From contig NC_081407.1 in assembly GCF_030272615.1 (NCBI RefSeq), positions 378,075,766-378,139,765 of the forward strand: 64,000 nt of DNA, read 5' to 3'. Below, one piece after another: positions 37,270-48,983 of this stretch (positions within the stretch are counted from its first letter, which is position 1; every line of letters starts with the position of its first letter). A program made the position numbers and the translations under genes. Source of the stretch: Cryptomeria japonica (lineage: Eukaryota; Streptophyta; Pinopsida; Cupressales; Cupressaceae). The notes beneath the pieces were generated by a model. It saw only the letters and a list, made by a program, of their open reading frames with translations, did not search any database and was not told where the DNA came from.

Positions 37270-39165
37270 TGCTGAACTTCATGCCGCCTATGACTCAAGG
37301 CATCAACCACTACATTCTCCTTCCCCAGAATATATCGAACCTCAAAATCATACTCGCAGAGGAATTCCATCCACCTTCGCTGTCGCGCATTCAAGTTCGG
37401 CTACGTGAAGCTATATTGCAAACTGCGGTGATCACTATGCAGCTCAAACCGACGCCCTAACAGAAAGCGATGCTACCTAACCAATGCATGCACTACAGCT
37501 GCCAACTCCAAATCATGAACTGGATAGTTCAACTCGTGGTCCTTGAGTTTGCGAGACTCATAGGCAACCACACGTCCATCCTGCATAAGCACCGCACCTA
37601 TACCTTCTAAAGAGGCATCTGTGCATACCATAAACTCTCTGGATGGATCAGGGACTGCCAAAATCGGAGCACTGACAAGGAGTTCCTTCAAGGTACGAAA
37701 CGCTGACTCACACTGCTCTGACCAAACAAACTTCTTCCCTTTCCTCTGAAGAGAAGTAATCGGGTGACCTATATGGGAAAAATCCTTAACAAAGCGACGG
37801 TAATATCCGGCCAAACCCATGAAGCTCCGAACCTCTGAAACATTGGTCGGCGCTGGCCAATCCACTATGGCTTGGATCTTTGAAGGATCCATAGATACAC
37901 CCTCTCCTGAAACCACATGACCAAGATATTTCACCTCAGTCTTCACACTTCGCTAAATTGGCATAAAGCTGATTCTCCCTCAAACACTGCAAAACTAGAC
38001 GCAGGTGACCCTCATGCTCTTCCATAGATCTAGAATAAATCAATATATCATCCAAGAACACAAGGACAAAATGATCCAGGTATGCACGAAAAACCCCATT
38101 CATGAGGCACATGAAAACTGAAGGCGCGTTTGTCAACCCAAATGGTACTACTGTGAACTCATAGTGACCATAACGAGTGCGAAACGTTGTCTTATGAATG
38201 TCTGCATCATGAATGCGCAAGTGATGGTACCCAAATTTCAGATAAATCTTAGAGAACACCATGGATCCCTTCACCTGATCGAAAAGATCATCAATACGAG
38301 GTAATGGATATCAATTCCGGATGGTTACCTTATTCAGCTATCGGTAATCAATGTATAACCAAAGAGAACCATCTTTCTTCTTTATGAAGATAACAGGCGC
38401 ACCCCAAGGAGAGACACTAGGATGAATGAATCCCTTGGTCAACAATTCCTCCATCTGCAACTTCAACTCACTCAACTCCTGAGTAGTCATCCGATATGGA
38501 GCTCTCGAAATAGGTTCTGCACCAGGAACCAAGTCAATGCAAAAATCTATGTCTCGCTTCGGAGGCATACCAGAAATATCCAATGGAAACACATCAGCAA
38601 ACTCTCGAAGAATAGGGTGCCTATCAAGAGCGATTTCTCGACTCTCTCCCTCATCCAAATCCTCAAGAGTTACTGCAAAAAGCTGACATCCTCTACGCAT
38701 ACACCGCTTAAGTTGCATAGCGGAAATCATACGTAAGGATATCGATCTCTGAACTCCAACGATCCCCACTTTCCTGCCATGGTCATCTAAACACTCTACT
38801 GTCTTCTGACGACAGTCCACATGAGCACTGTGAGATGATAACCAATCCATCCCCAACACTACTCCATAGGATCCCAAAGGAATGACACGAAGGTCAACAG
38901 AATTCACAAAGGGACCTAGATCCAACTCACAACTAGGAACAAAGGCATCTATGAACACGCGCACCCGAGTAGCCAACTCTACCTGCCACCTATCCGCCTG
39001 CTTAGCAGACGTGAGTCCACACCGCTCCACAATGGACGAAGAAATAAAAGAATCCGATGCACCGGAGTCAAAAAGCACTGAGATAGGGATATCACACAAC
39101 ACACCTGCGGCCTCAATAACTGTCCCCTGATGCTCAGCTTGGCGGTTATCAACCACTGCAAACAC
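37270..39165 (-). pseudogene. Protease, reverse transcriptase and RNase H of the Tekay-type element
   Basis: From 39165 the protease shows ISVLFDSGASDSFISS (active DSGA) and VLGMDWL. The reverse transcriptase begins near residue 190 of this frame, with stops at 38338-38340 and near 38311, then [11 protein letters not shown] and the catalytic [10 protein letters not shown], and a frame change near 37940 where several bases appear lost after AKCE. The other frame continues with [11 protein letters not shown] and RNase H ([15 protein letters not shown], then [11 protein letters not shown]), a stop at 37473, another near 37400, and a second frame change at about 37270. Catalytic residues survive, but the frame does not. 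Confidence 0.92.
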
Positions 39166-39216
39166 TCTGTGGGACCTACCAGCATCCCCTACTATAGGCT
39201 CTGATGCAGCTGGACC

Positions 39217-40510
39217 CTAATTCCCTGTCTGGTGGATACGCTGAGGACACTGCGCGGCTATATGACCATACTGCCCACAAGAGTAGCAAGCTCCTCTACC
39301 TGGTCCTCTACCTCCAGTCGGCCCACTGGACTGCTGAAAGCTTCCCCTACTAGGGGCCTGTGATGCACTCTGAGAAGACTGTCCTGGAAAACCCTGTTTG
39401 CTCCTCCGCCAGTTCCTGTTCCTTCTATGATGAGGGTTGCCACCTTGCTGGCCCTGAGACTGTTTCAGTTTCTGCTGCTGCGGTTGCTGTTGCGGCTGCT
39501 GCTGCTGCTGCTGTCCACCCTTAGTGGGTGCCTGAGGAGTCCTGAATGGTGCCGCTGACTGGGACTGATTCCCACGAGCTCTGTTCCCACTGGAAGGAAC
39601 ACTCCCTATCTGAACTCCTGACTGTCCACCATGCGCACGGATGAGGTTCTGCTCAACCAATCTGGCTTTCGCCACCGCTGCCTCCACTGAAACTGGCTAA
39701 AAAACTCTAACCCCTCCACTAATGCGGTCGTTAAGACCTCTCATGAAATGTTGTACGAGCATAGTCTCATCGTTGCCAATCCCGGCATACTGTTTTAGCT
39801 CATAGAATCTATGCTCGAACTGGTCAATTGACATACCAAACTGCCGCAATGCATAGAACTCATCTGCCCGAGTCTGTCTCCACTGCGGTGAGAGAAACCG
39901 TGCTCTGAACCTCTCTAAGAAAATCTCCCAAGAAACAGTATTGATATTCAGACCAATCTTCTCCTCCTCTAACTTCCACCATATAGAAGCAAAATCATCG
40001 AGACGCATGATCGCACATCTCACTCGGGTGTTGCTACTGTATGGGAACATAGCAAAACACCTATCCAAACTAATCAACCAAGTCTCTGCCTCGAGAACTG
40101 TGCCTCAACCATCGAAGAAAGGAGGGTTGGTCCTCAAAAGATCCTTGATGTGACTCGAGGGAGCTGAATCATGGCCAACTGGAACCTCTCTCCTCCTAGG
40201 AGACCTCTCTCTCTCTCTCCTCTGAAACATGCTGATGCGACTCCCCAACCTGAGCATGGATGGGCTGCTCACCTTCAGGCCTGGGGCCTAGCCTAGCTAG
40301 AACTTCCTGAAACATCTGCCTCAGCTCTTCCCTTTCGGGAACCTGCTCTTCTACATGCGGTAATTCCTGATGCACTGACTGATCCTGCTCCACACTCACA
40401 TGAGCGGGAGGTGGTGAAGGACTATGGCGGTCTGAACCTCGGCCCCGTCCCCCACCTCTACCTCTATTGCGACCACCAACACAGCCAACTCCCCTAGCTT
40501 TCCTAACCAT
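39217..40510 (-). pseudogene. Gag of the Tekay-type element
   Basis: The likely start is the ATG at 40510-40508. The N-terminus is Gly/Arg-rich (GRGGGRGRG), followed by a Glu/Pro/Gln-rich part to about 40196, where the frame changes. The gag domain lies at 40077-39697 (WRQTRADEFYALRQ, FEHRFYELKQYAGI). After a TAG at 39697 the same frame goes on through a Gln-rich stretch to a CCHC zinc knuckle, CYSCGQYGHIAAQC, near 39290. A further TAG at 39217 separates it from the protease. The role would be particle assembly and RNA binding. Confidence 0.9.
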
Positions 40511-40642
40511 GACCAAAACTACAAAAGAGAAAATGGTTCAGATCAATGACAAGGATATAGCAAGGGAAATCCAAACACTAAGATCTACACACAAGGTCAA
40601 ACTGAATGGGATCACTACAATCCCAGAGTACCCAATGTTGAA

Positions 40643-40660
40643 ACATGGGCTCTGATACCA
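40643..40660 (-). other. Primer-binding site, initiator tRNA-Met type
   Basis: On the minus strand TGGTATCAGAGCCCATGT lies two bases inside the 5' LTR end. TGGTATCAGAGC is the classic plant primer site complementary to the 3' end of initiator tRNA-Met. Confidence 0.95.
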
Positions 40661-40662
40661 AA

Positions 40663-43600
40663 TGTAATGCCCCGCCAGGAACCCTAAAGGATAGCAACAC
40701 AACAAGGCAACTAAAAGGCGCAATAAATTTTTATTTTTTTAAAGATTAAATGAATTACTCATAACTTGCACAATAAATAACATAAGCGGAAGACTATCAT
40801 TACATCCTAAAGAGTTACCAACGAAGATCACTTCTAATAAAAACTACATCACAATATTAATCCAATCATCCATCTAAAATTAGGGGAAGCCAATAACGAT
40901 TAAATAACTCACATTCATATATTCATCTCCAAAAGATAGGTTTAAAGAATTACAATATATATACTTCCAATGATTCATTTATACATAATAAGAAATATAA
41001 TTGAAACAACATATATCCCATGAACTTAAATTACAACATTCCATAAATTACATGGCTTCCATAGAGCAATAAAGTACAAAGGTTACAAGCTGCTGATACA
41101 ATAAACACACGGGCCTCAAAGGTACAACATCAAGAACATGAGTGCTACACGAAGAAAGAACCAAGATGCACCGGCGAAGCCAATCCTCGCATGAAGGTAG
41201 GAACAAGATATCCGATGGGAAGGGGCACTACCACCTGACCATGTGATCCCATAATGGAACCACCCCACCGTGCTAGGAGATAGCAGAAGACCCTCAAGCA
41301 AGCAAGAAAAGTACAACAGTACACATGACTCTGCAGTACACAAGTGACTCGACTCACAAAACACTAGCGACCCTAGAGAGAGAGTGTCATCACATGGCTT
41401 AAGATGGTTACCCTAGGTAGGTCTCCATAGGTCCCAGCCCCCATCTTTGGTTATCCTGGTAACCTCTCCCAAACCCCCGGCTCCATCTAAGCATCATGCG
41501 GACCCTACCATCCTTTCGTGAGGACAAGGTGGTAGGTTTACCATTCCACGCCTTCCCAAACACCTTGAGCCTATACAAGCACTCAACCGTGTACGGGGTA
41601 CATTATCTTAATTAAATTAATAACTACCCACCCCCTAATCAAATTATTAGGTTATCACTTAATAGTTGACTTTCGAGGGGTTATCCTGCCATCCACTTTG
41701 GGTGCGGCCCCCGCCCGAAAGCCACTCTCTCTACTAGGTCACTAACTGGATAAGACTATCTATGAGAACTCTATGGCAGGGCTAACAACCATAAATTATC
41801 TAGACATACACAGGTGAAGGACTCACAGTCACAAACCCAGGGTTGACCATTAGGGACATAACACATAATAGCTCACTTCCTCAAGGTTTTAACAACGACA
41901 CCTGACCAAGGGTAAACATCGACAACATAATGACAATTTTAAGCATAATGCAACGACCTTAAAACAACTAGACTGCAATTATTAAGACACAAGATCCTAC
42001 ACAAGCAATCTTTCTTTAAGCATTCAACAGCATAAAATGCTCGCAATAAGGATTTCTTGAATTAAAGACATCGCATCTATTTAACATAAAGAAATGATGA
42101 AGTCACATGTCTAAAAAGGTTGAATTGGAACCACATTTACAATTTTAAACCCCTAACCAGTTGATGATGATAAAATTACAATTTTCTCAATTCGACTATA
42201 ACCAAGTCAACATTTAAATCAAATTAAACAAATATATACAAGCTAATATAACATACTTCCAAAATAGCACCTATTCATCGAATACAATCATCATATGGTT
42301 ATATTACAATACTTGGGTAACGGTCATTATTATTAATTTTAACCCACTTTCTCCTTTATTCCAAACGTTAATACTAACCTCCATATCATTTTATTTATTT
42401 TCAAAATAGAAGGCAATTAAATTCTAATCACTAAATCGAGGAATTATAATTAACCTTAATATCATTATAATCTAACAATTAACTTTAATATTATTATTTA
42501 ATATTAAATAATAACATATTATTATTATTGTTAAATAACAATATATTATTATTTAATATTAAAAAAAGATCTTTATTGATGATGTTTTAACCACTAACAA
42601 TATTATATTGTTACTTTTCTTTTTTTTTTTTAAACTAAAAAAAAATATTAAAAAAAAACAAATTTTAAACAAAACAACGTGGGGCCCAAAGCACCCACGG
42701 CAGCATGTGCTGCTGTTCCCAAGCTGGGGAATGCAGCGCTTGCTGCATCCTCAGACTTGGGGAAAGCAGCGCTGCTGCTAACCCCAAGCTGGGGAATGCA
42801 GCGAGGCTGCAGGGAAAGGGGGTGCGTGGGCTGGGTTGAGCCCAGCTCCCCGCCACCGCCCCCAATCCCAATCTCTTAAATTTTTTTTGTTTTCAAATTA
42901 TTTTTTTGTTTTGATAAAAGATTAAATTCTATTTTTTTTAATAAAAACGTCTGAGACCAAATAAAGGAAGCTATTAACAGAGACAGAGGTGGAAATCTCT
43001 GTTAGAACAAAATTAACAAATAATTCCAGAGCCACAATCATTTTTTTTAACAAACATACAACCAAAAAGATAAATTATAAAAGTCACTGGTAATGTCAAT
43101 TTTTACCAGCAGATAAAAAACCTCTGAGACAAAACAGAGACAATAAAATTTCACCCAAATCAGCCTAGTTCACTCTAAAAATTAAATTAAATGGGAATAA
43201 ACTTAATCCCCAATCCCCAATTGAATTTATTTGCTCCCAACAAACATGAACAAGAAAAATTAACTCATAATCATCATTTTTAAACTGAAAATTACCAGGG
43301 AGAGGTATTTTATAAATGCTTGGCAAAATTTTGCCAGCCTAACACTACTAAAACACAAACAATATTTCCAATTACAAACAGCAAAACAAACCAAGAATTT
43401 CTGGCACAAGCAAAAATGAAACAACATAAGTTAAGTTATGAAACTACTTGGAGAGAGTTTGAGTTTGAATTTTGATAACAAATTGATAGAATCCTTCTTC
43501 CACAAACCCATGGCAAGCAAACACTCAACACCCAAAATTCATAAATCAAGCTTTTAAACAATAAACAGAGAATTGGAAGAAAGCAAGGATTTTTTGTTAA

Positions 43601-44786
43601 AATAAACAAGGATTCAACCAACCTCTAAGATTTCCAAGAAGGAGTTGTATGCTTCAGCAGGATTCCCAGCTAGTTCAAAACCCAAATCCACCTTTCAAGC
43701 AATGTTTTTTCTAGAATTTCTTTTTCCTCCTCCAAACAAGCATATCCCCCAAAATCTCCTCCAAGGTAAATTAGTAAGACAATGTTTTAACCTAATTTTC
43801 TAGGTTGCAATATTTTCTATTTAAAAAAACATTAAAATCAAACAATTGACTTTCTTTTTTCTTTTTCATATTCCTCAAAAACAAATAAATGAGAATTCCC
43901 TTTTTTTTGAAAATTACATTTTCATATATAGCAATTAAATCAACTTTTCAACTAAATAGGAAAACAATGAGTTAGCTTTATTTGCATATATTAAAAGAAA
44001 TTAACTCTATTTATTCTACTTCTTCCGTTGGATCTAAACACGATTACTTTTCCAAAATAAACAACTAAAAGTTAAAATCTAATAAACTAATCAATTGAGC
44101 TTGATTCAAGACATAAAGGCATAATAAGGAATAAATCGCTCAAGCCAACAAATAATGACAACTTATACTTTAAATAAATAACCGAACCACTATGGCATGC
44201 AAATCGAGGTAAAGTAAAAAGACTCGAAACTCGAACAAAAGGGATGAACGACCGATTGATGACACTCAGAAGAATAGACTGAGGTAAGGACTAGGGTCAA
44301 AAGCTATCTCCTCCACTCCCATCGAACATATAAGGCACGCTCAGACCTGTGAAGTTAGGTGGAGACGATACCCCGTACCTACTCGGTACTTGTACCTGCA
44401 ATATCCTGCATCATCGAAGCACACATACATGTATATAAATATAGAATACACGGCACGCACACCGATGAAGGAGAATCGTGACGTTCCCTGTCTCATCGAA
44501 ATGAGTGAAGGAAAATCGTCCCCTTGCATCCAATACAATAGTAAACACGCAACATATATATGACACATCGCCTAGATAAAGTAAGATGTCAATACAAGCA
44601 ATAATCCATGAAATACTAGAAATCACCAATACTGAAATACTGAAAATAACTCATGCATCCAATATCCAGATAAACATGAAATAATATCAAATACGTCTGC
44701 AAAATGTCGAGCAATAAAGTGTCAACTGAATAGTAAACTACAACACAAAGTTAGTCTAATAAGTCCGATCGAAAAGGGGTACTACA
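40663..44786 (-). repeat. 5' LTR of the Tekay-type element (4,124 bp)
   Basis: Nearly identical partner of 31658-35779 with matching ends. The GC-rich island is at about 42676-42872 and the conserved block at about 41655-41735. The differences noted are mostly single substitutions. Confidence 0.95.
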
Positions 44787-44791
44787 GAATC

Positions 44792-45000
44792 TTTCAAGAA
44801 AATGTGATTGGCATGGTGAAACCCTTGTGGGAAAAAGACCACACCAAAGAGAACAATGCTTGTGTTATTCCTTCAAATGGGTTACAAGAATACTTCTCTC
44901 TAAATTCCTCTAGAACTTTATTACTGCTACAACCTACAAAACAACTTGTCTAACCTCCTACAAGAGTATAAAGAGTTTGATTTCATTGAATTTTTTCTTC
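44792..45000. other. Flanking DNA between element and gap
   Basis: Removing the Tekay-type element joins this to 31469-31652. No gene or known repeat is recognised in either piece. Confidence 0.5.
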
Positions 45001-45500
45001 NNNNNNNNNNNNNNNNNNNNNNNNNNNNNNNNNNNNNNNNNNNNNNNNNNNNNNNNNNNNNNNNNNNNNNNNNNNNNNNNNNNNNNNNNNNNNNNNNNNN
45101 NNNNNNNNNNNNNNNNNNNNNNNNNNNNNNNNNNNNNNNNNNNNNNNNNNNNNNNNNNNNNNNNNNNNNNNNNNNNNNNNNNNNNNNNNNNNNNNNNNNN
45201 NNNNNNNNNNNNNNNNNNNNNNNNNNNNNNNNNNNNNNNNNNNNNNNNNNNNNNNNNNNNNNNNNNNNNNNNNNNNNNNNNNNNNNNNNNNNNNNNNNNN
45301 NNNNNNNNNNNNNNNNNNNNNNNNNNNNNNNNNNNNNNNNNNNNNNNNNNNNNNNNNNNNNNNNNNNNNNNNNNNNNNNNNNNNNNNNNNNNNNNNNNNN
45401 NNNNNNNNNNNNNNNNNNNNNNNNNNNNNNNNNNNNNNNNNNNNNNNNNNNNNNNNNNNNNNNNNNNNNNNNNNNNNNNNNNNNNNNNNNNNNNNNNNNN
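45001..45500. other. Assembly gap, exactly 500 N
   Basis: The round length suggests a scaffolding placeholder rather than a measured distance. Sequence on the two sides may not be adjacent, and any frame spanning it is meaningless. Confidence 0.99.
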
Positions 45501-46709
45501 ACAAATTCGTCCAATGCAATGAAACATAATTGACATGGCGTGATTCATTTCCTAAGGAAAAAAGATAGTTATTTATATGATGTTCATCTTCTAGATTTCA
45601 ATCTACGATTTTGTGACATAAATTTTAACTTGGTTTCCTTTTTACATTCATTCCATTTATATACTTAATATCAAGTTAATCCAATAAAGTATTCCAGCAA
45701 GAGCCTTTCCACTATTACCATTTAATTTAACATTATCAAATTACTTTTTCCACAACTTTAATTTCAATATTTAAATACTTTGCCATATTCATAATTCACA
45801 ACGTTTTATGAACTTAAACAACTACATTTACCCATATGAATAATGTTATGCACTTAAATTTGAATTCATTAAATTTTCACCATACACTTATGCAAGAATA
45901 CAACCATTCATGATATTTTAAAACATAAAACAAAGCACGCTATAAACATCGCATAACACAGATATGATCTCGGAGTTCACCCTGGATGGGCTACATCTCC
46001 GGGTCTGCTCAACTGCAAGACCCCTTTGGTATTATATTGTTAGAAATACATAGTTTATAAATCTTTTACACCTTGCCACTTAGGCGAATACAATCGATAA
46101 ACAATAGACACCTCCTTTGGGGTTTACATATTGGTCCCTTCTAGAGTGGCTCCAACTGAAACACTACAAGCAAATTACAAGTTCTAATGACTGACGATAT
46201 TTTGACTAGGGCATAATTCGGCAATGACCGACACAATTATCTAGATAACAAGGTCTGAAAAACAAATACACCAAGGTATGACGCCACCCCAAACCAGGCA
46301 ATGATGGAACTTATACTTACAACATTTTCCTTTTTAAATCGATACGATATCCAATTTACATGCATACTACTAACATACTGACGAAGTAATTACAAAATAT
46401 ACGAAAATAATTTCGATGCAAATTTCATACTCCCCTATACTTTAGTTTTCATTTGTAACATTATGCGATATAAAATCTATTTAAAAGAAGAACAATGTCT
46501 TATTATGATATATTTTATGACGATAGCAATGGTGTTTTATTTCAAGGGTCTTCAAAAACAGTCAATATTTAGCCTCTTCGCCAAGTATACTTTCCGATTA
46601 TATTGGGTTCCAAAAATTAATCATGCTCAAAATAAATTTAACAATACATGACTAATAAAAAGTTATTTCTTAATTAAATCCACAAATTTATATAAACACC
46701 AACTTCGTA

Positions 46710-46745
<36 letters not shown>

Positions 46746-48983
46746 ATAATTTAGCGAAATATAAATTGAATAAAACTAATTTCCAATACAATGGACCTTT
46801 CTACCAGAATTCCCTTTTTTTTTTTTATAACCTAAATATTTCTACGCACATTTCTTTGCATTTTATTACCCTTTTAATACTAAATCGATTTTTTTTTTTT
46901 TTAAAAACTAACATGAAACAATAAAAAAAAATGCTTAAAATGTCAAGTTAAAGAAAAGGCGCTACCCACGGTAGCCGCAGGGTTTCCCTGCGAGCCACCG
47001 TGGACACAGGGAAATCCCTGCGGACACCGTGGTCGCAGGGCTTACCCTGCGGCCCACGGTGGACGCAAGGACTCCCTGCGGCCCACTGTGGTCGCAGGGC
47101 ATCTCCATGCGAGCCACAAAAAACGGGGGAGGAAGGGGGGAGGAAACGGGGAAGGGGGCGGCGGCGCCAAACCCTAACCTGTAAAATTTCTCCCCCTTTT
47201 TTTTTGTTTTCCTATTTTTTTTTTGAATATTTCTTTTGTGTTTTCATCTCAATAAATTTTTGAAATAAAATCACAGTTTAAAGCTTAAACGCCATGAACG
47301 AATTCTGAGAAAAATAAAGCATACACAGTCACAGCCCCTTTTTTTATTTTCTATTCTCTTTTTTTTTTAAACACAAACAGGTTAAACACACAAAAGATAA
47401 GAGGAATTACAACACCTCAAAGACATTTCCAGATTTAAACCAAAATCTCCATTATGAAAGAAAGTTTTCCTAACAAGTTTAAAAATCACAAAAATCCATC
47501 AAGAATGAGGGTTTGATTCAAGAACAACCAAGATTGAAAGTAAACTGAAAACTAAACCCCAAATCATTCATGGATAAGACTATTTTTTTTTTTTTTGTAT
47601 TCAACAAATAAATAAAGTAGTGGATTCGAATCCTACCTCATAGTGCAAATTCCGGGCATGAATCTTGATGAAGAGCTTCCCCAATCTACTGCTACAATGC
47701 AAATCCCTCATTTTTCTCCAACCCACTCCCCAAGCCCAAGAACCCCCAAAATGCTTACAAAACTAGGTTAAAAAGAAAAACCCTAATTTTACCCTAATTT
47801 TTAATTTCGAATTTAGGCATTTTATTTTAAAAATAAAATAGATGAAAATCAAAATGGGAGTCATTCATTTCCTCTTTATTCATTTTTGTTTTAAAATTTA
47901 AAAGCTTCCATTCCTTATTCAACTCTAATTTTTTTTTAAAAAATTTTCTACATATCACTTTAGCCAACACTTTATATTTTGATTAGTTAAATTTTCTGAA
48001 AATCAAACTTTTATACTTTATCCACTTCACAAGTAAAATGGAACTAATTTCTTTTAAATAATAAAATTTACCCTTTTTCTCTTCCAAATGCGATTATGAT
48101 TAATTTATTCCCATCTCCCAAATGACTTTGAATTTTTCCTTTCCAAAACGCATAACTCATTAAATTCATTATTTTAAAATTAGCTATTAAATTAACTCGC
48201 TATAACATAATAAGACGACATTTTTTTTTAAATAAATGACTAATCTATTGCAAGAGTCTGATTTATTCTAATTTTTTTCAACTACGAATGCGTAAATGTT
48301 GCAAATGTGTAAATGAGCACACTAACCCCAGTTGAATACCTTAAGCTTGCTACAATGATAATTTAAAGCAAATCTCTTAAATTAATAATTAATCATATAA
48401 AAGAAGCTACCTTTTTTAAATTCCTATATCACTATTGTGTATGCCGACTCATTAATTTTGAATTTAATACTTAGGATAACAAACCTCACTTACCTCGCGC
48501 ATGGCATGCAAATCGAGGGAGTCCTCCAAATCTCTCGACATGCATCCCAATGAAAAGCAAGCCCCATGAATCCACACACGATGCTCACCTAACCATGGCT
48601 AAGGCAAGACGAGAGTTATATGACCACTAAATCCGAGTTCAAAAGATGAAGGAGCATACTCAACCTTGCAAATTCCAAAGGAGATGAACCTTGCCCTAAG
48701 CGTTGTACCTGCAGTCTCTTGCACCCATGAATCCATACAAGCATGCATATACATATACAAGTATTCAATGAAAGCGTTAGCTCAGGATTTATCTCAAGGG
48801 TTAGGAAACAATTACATTTACACGAGAATCGATGCAAAAGCACAATAATAAGTATGCACAATTTATTTATATTATCTAAACTACACATTGCATATCGGTT
48901 AATCTACCATTCAAGAATACCACATAGGAAGTCAATCAAGGTTAAATGGGTTTTAAAAGTCTAACTAGGGTATGGGCATTACA
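45501..48983 (-). mobile_element. Divergent LTR of the same giant-LTR superfamily, truncated by the gap
   Basis: On the minus strand it begins TGTAATGCCCATACCC at 48983. Landmarks in the same order as in the 22305 and 52159 LTRs are GCTAACGCTTTCATT then TATATGCATGCTTGTATG near 48740-48780, a GC-rich island at 46960-47175, and, near 45965-46030, GTCTTGCAGTTGAGCAGACC followed by CGGAGATGTAGCCC and GAACTCCGAGATC, which match 25762-25814. The 3' end is lost in or beyond the gap. No polypurine tract is seen outside 48983, so this is a 5' LTR or a solo LTR. Confidence 0.75.
46976..47117 (-). repeat. GC-rich 29-bp tandem array of small hairpins in the LTR
   Basis: Nearly five units of 29-30 bases read CGCAGGG, 3-4 bases, CCCTGCG, then an A/G-CC-AC-GTGG spacer. 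Each unit can fold on itself through CGCAGGG/CCCTGCG. Unit boundaries fall near 46976, 47005, 47034, 47064 and 47093. The surrounding LTR is AT-rich. Confidence 0.9.

Larger units (their letters stand above)
31653..44791 (-). mobile_element. Structurally complete Tekay/Del-type chromovirus with 4.1-kb LTRs
   Basis: Both ends show the same 5-bp target repeat GAATC (31653-31657 and 44787-44791) around an element of 13,129 bp. On the minus strand the order is 5' LTR (44786-40663), primer site, gag, protease, reverse transcriptase, RNase H, integrase, chromodomain, polypurine tract, 3' LTR (35779-31658). The type II-like chromodomain, initiator-Met primer site and pol order place it among Tekay/Del chromoviruses of Ty3/Gypsy. 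The LTRs differ by roughly 2-3% over the first 540 bases compared by hand, so insertion is not ancient, yet gag-pol has several stops and at least three frame changes. It probably moved using proteins from another copy, or decayed after insertion. Confidence 0.95.

Noticed and set aside
44927-45548. Open frames spanning the N gap
   Set aside because: Unknown bases only; no sequence supports them.
46976-47117. CRISPR-like array
   Set aside because: Units are contiguous without unique spacers, lie in a plant LTR and are palindromic minisatellite units.
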